Assembly: GCA_936450465.1 (NCBI GenBank) | Contig: OW388293.1 | Span: 83,970,134 to 84,034,133, forward strand | DNA from: Gibbula magus | Taxonomy: Eukaryota; Mollusca; Gastropoda; Trochida; Trochidae | Length of the DNA stretch: 64,000 nucleotides | Direction: 5' to 3' | Part shown: positions 63,603-64,000 of the stretch, piece by piece | Layout of the letters: each line of letters opens with the position of its first letter | Numbering within the stretch: position 1 is the stretch's first letter | The notes under the pieces: generated by a model | The model's database searches: none | What the model saw: the letters and a program-made list of their open reading frames with translations, nothing else | What the model was told of the DNA's origin: nothing | Program-made: the position numbers and the translations under genes

Positions 63603-64000
63603 GTTGACTTCAGCTTATAAGCGAATCAGGTTGGCTGATCATGGCACAAGGAAGTATTTGACGATGTACAACACAACTGAAGATAACAACTTTTTGAAAA
63701 TGGTATGATTTAATATCAAAACTTTAATTACATAAGGGAAATGAATTGCTTTAGTATAGTTCAGTAAATTTAAACCCAATACCCATTCAAACATTGTTAC
63801 CAATGCGCAATATTTAAATAATTTGGGGGCTTTGAATAATAAATATGATAAATAAAATGATTTGGTTTAATCAATATTCATAACATTTGATGTTATCTGA
63901 AAGTGTTTCTAGCTATTGTGGTCTTTCATGTGCTGCCTTCTCTAATGTGATTTCCTTGTAAAGTTTTATCTAAAAAAAAAATATTTTGATTGAAAAATTT
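63603..64000. other. Unassigned sequence, right edge
   Basis: No gene or repeat recognised. Confidence 0.35.

Overview
This window looks like animal nuclear DNA, most likely from a mollusc and probably a gastropod. It is AT-rich with sparse, intron-containing small genes. It has GT-AG splice signals with AATAAA signals just past stop codons, and a dense mix of transposable elements typical of lophotrochozoans: Penelope-like, Gypsy, Crypton, LINEs, a tRNA-derived SINE with a GGCGTTAAACCC tail, foldbacks and MITEs. No housekeeping gene, rRNA or canonical tRNA was found. The species is an inference; nothing in the window names it.

Layout. 1-7.65 kb: mostly unassigned, with a 53-bp satellite of about 31 copies (2.96-4.60 kb), a perfect 32-nt palindrome and two weak exon candidates. 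7,658-16,076: the most striking object, a complete virus-like mobile element of 8,419 bp. It has perfect 200-bp terminal inverted repeats beginning TG and ending CA, flanked by a 6-bp target duplication (CCACTC). All recognisable genes lie on the minus strand and look intact: two BIR (inhibitor-of-apoptosis-type) proteins, a DDE integrase with a chromodomain, a small membrane protein, three small unknown proteins, and an A32/FtsK-HerA-like packaging-type ATPase carrying three C2H2 zinc fingers. I see no DNA polymerase B, protease or recognisable double-jelly-roll capsid, so it is either a reduced relative of Polintons/adintoviruses or a separate group.

17.3-33.5 kb: a cluster of small secreted-peptide genes. 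Two tandem segments (17,276-25,682 and 25,694-31,200) each carry a two-exon gene for a two-cysteine, arginine-rich peptide with an acidic C-terminal tail, a signal-peptide exon of another gene, and the same decayed type II membrane-protein pseudogene. A third, diverged member follows at 31.6-33.4 kb. The length difference between the two segments is almost fully explained by six insertions or deletions, several with transposon hallmarks.

33.9-64 kb: transposon-rich DNA. It holds a near-complete Penelope-like retroelement (33,889-37,497) with a 967-bp inverted terminal duplication and a 12-bp target duplication; TA-flanked MITEs; tandem 32-bp repeats; a dead Crypton-type tyrosine recombinase; a second decayed Penelope element; large foldbacks; a Gypsy pol remnant with C-terminal zinc fingers split by a MITE; a frameshifted non-LTR retrotransposon (55.07-57.64 kb); and further LINE ends and minisatellites.

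How the parts fit: in the 8.4-kb element, the integrase would insert DNA at the TG/CA ends, the ATPase and small proteins suggest a packaging or virion phase, and the BIR proteins suggest control of host cell death. The peptide cluster is consistent with host defence, but no activity can be read from sequence alone.
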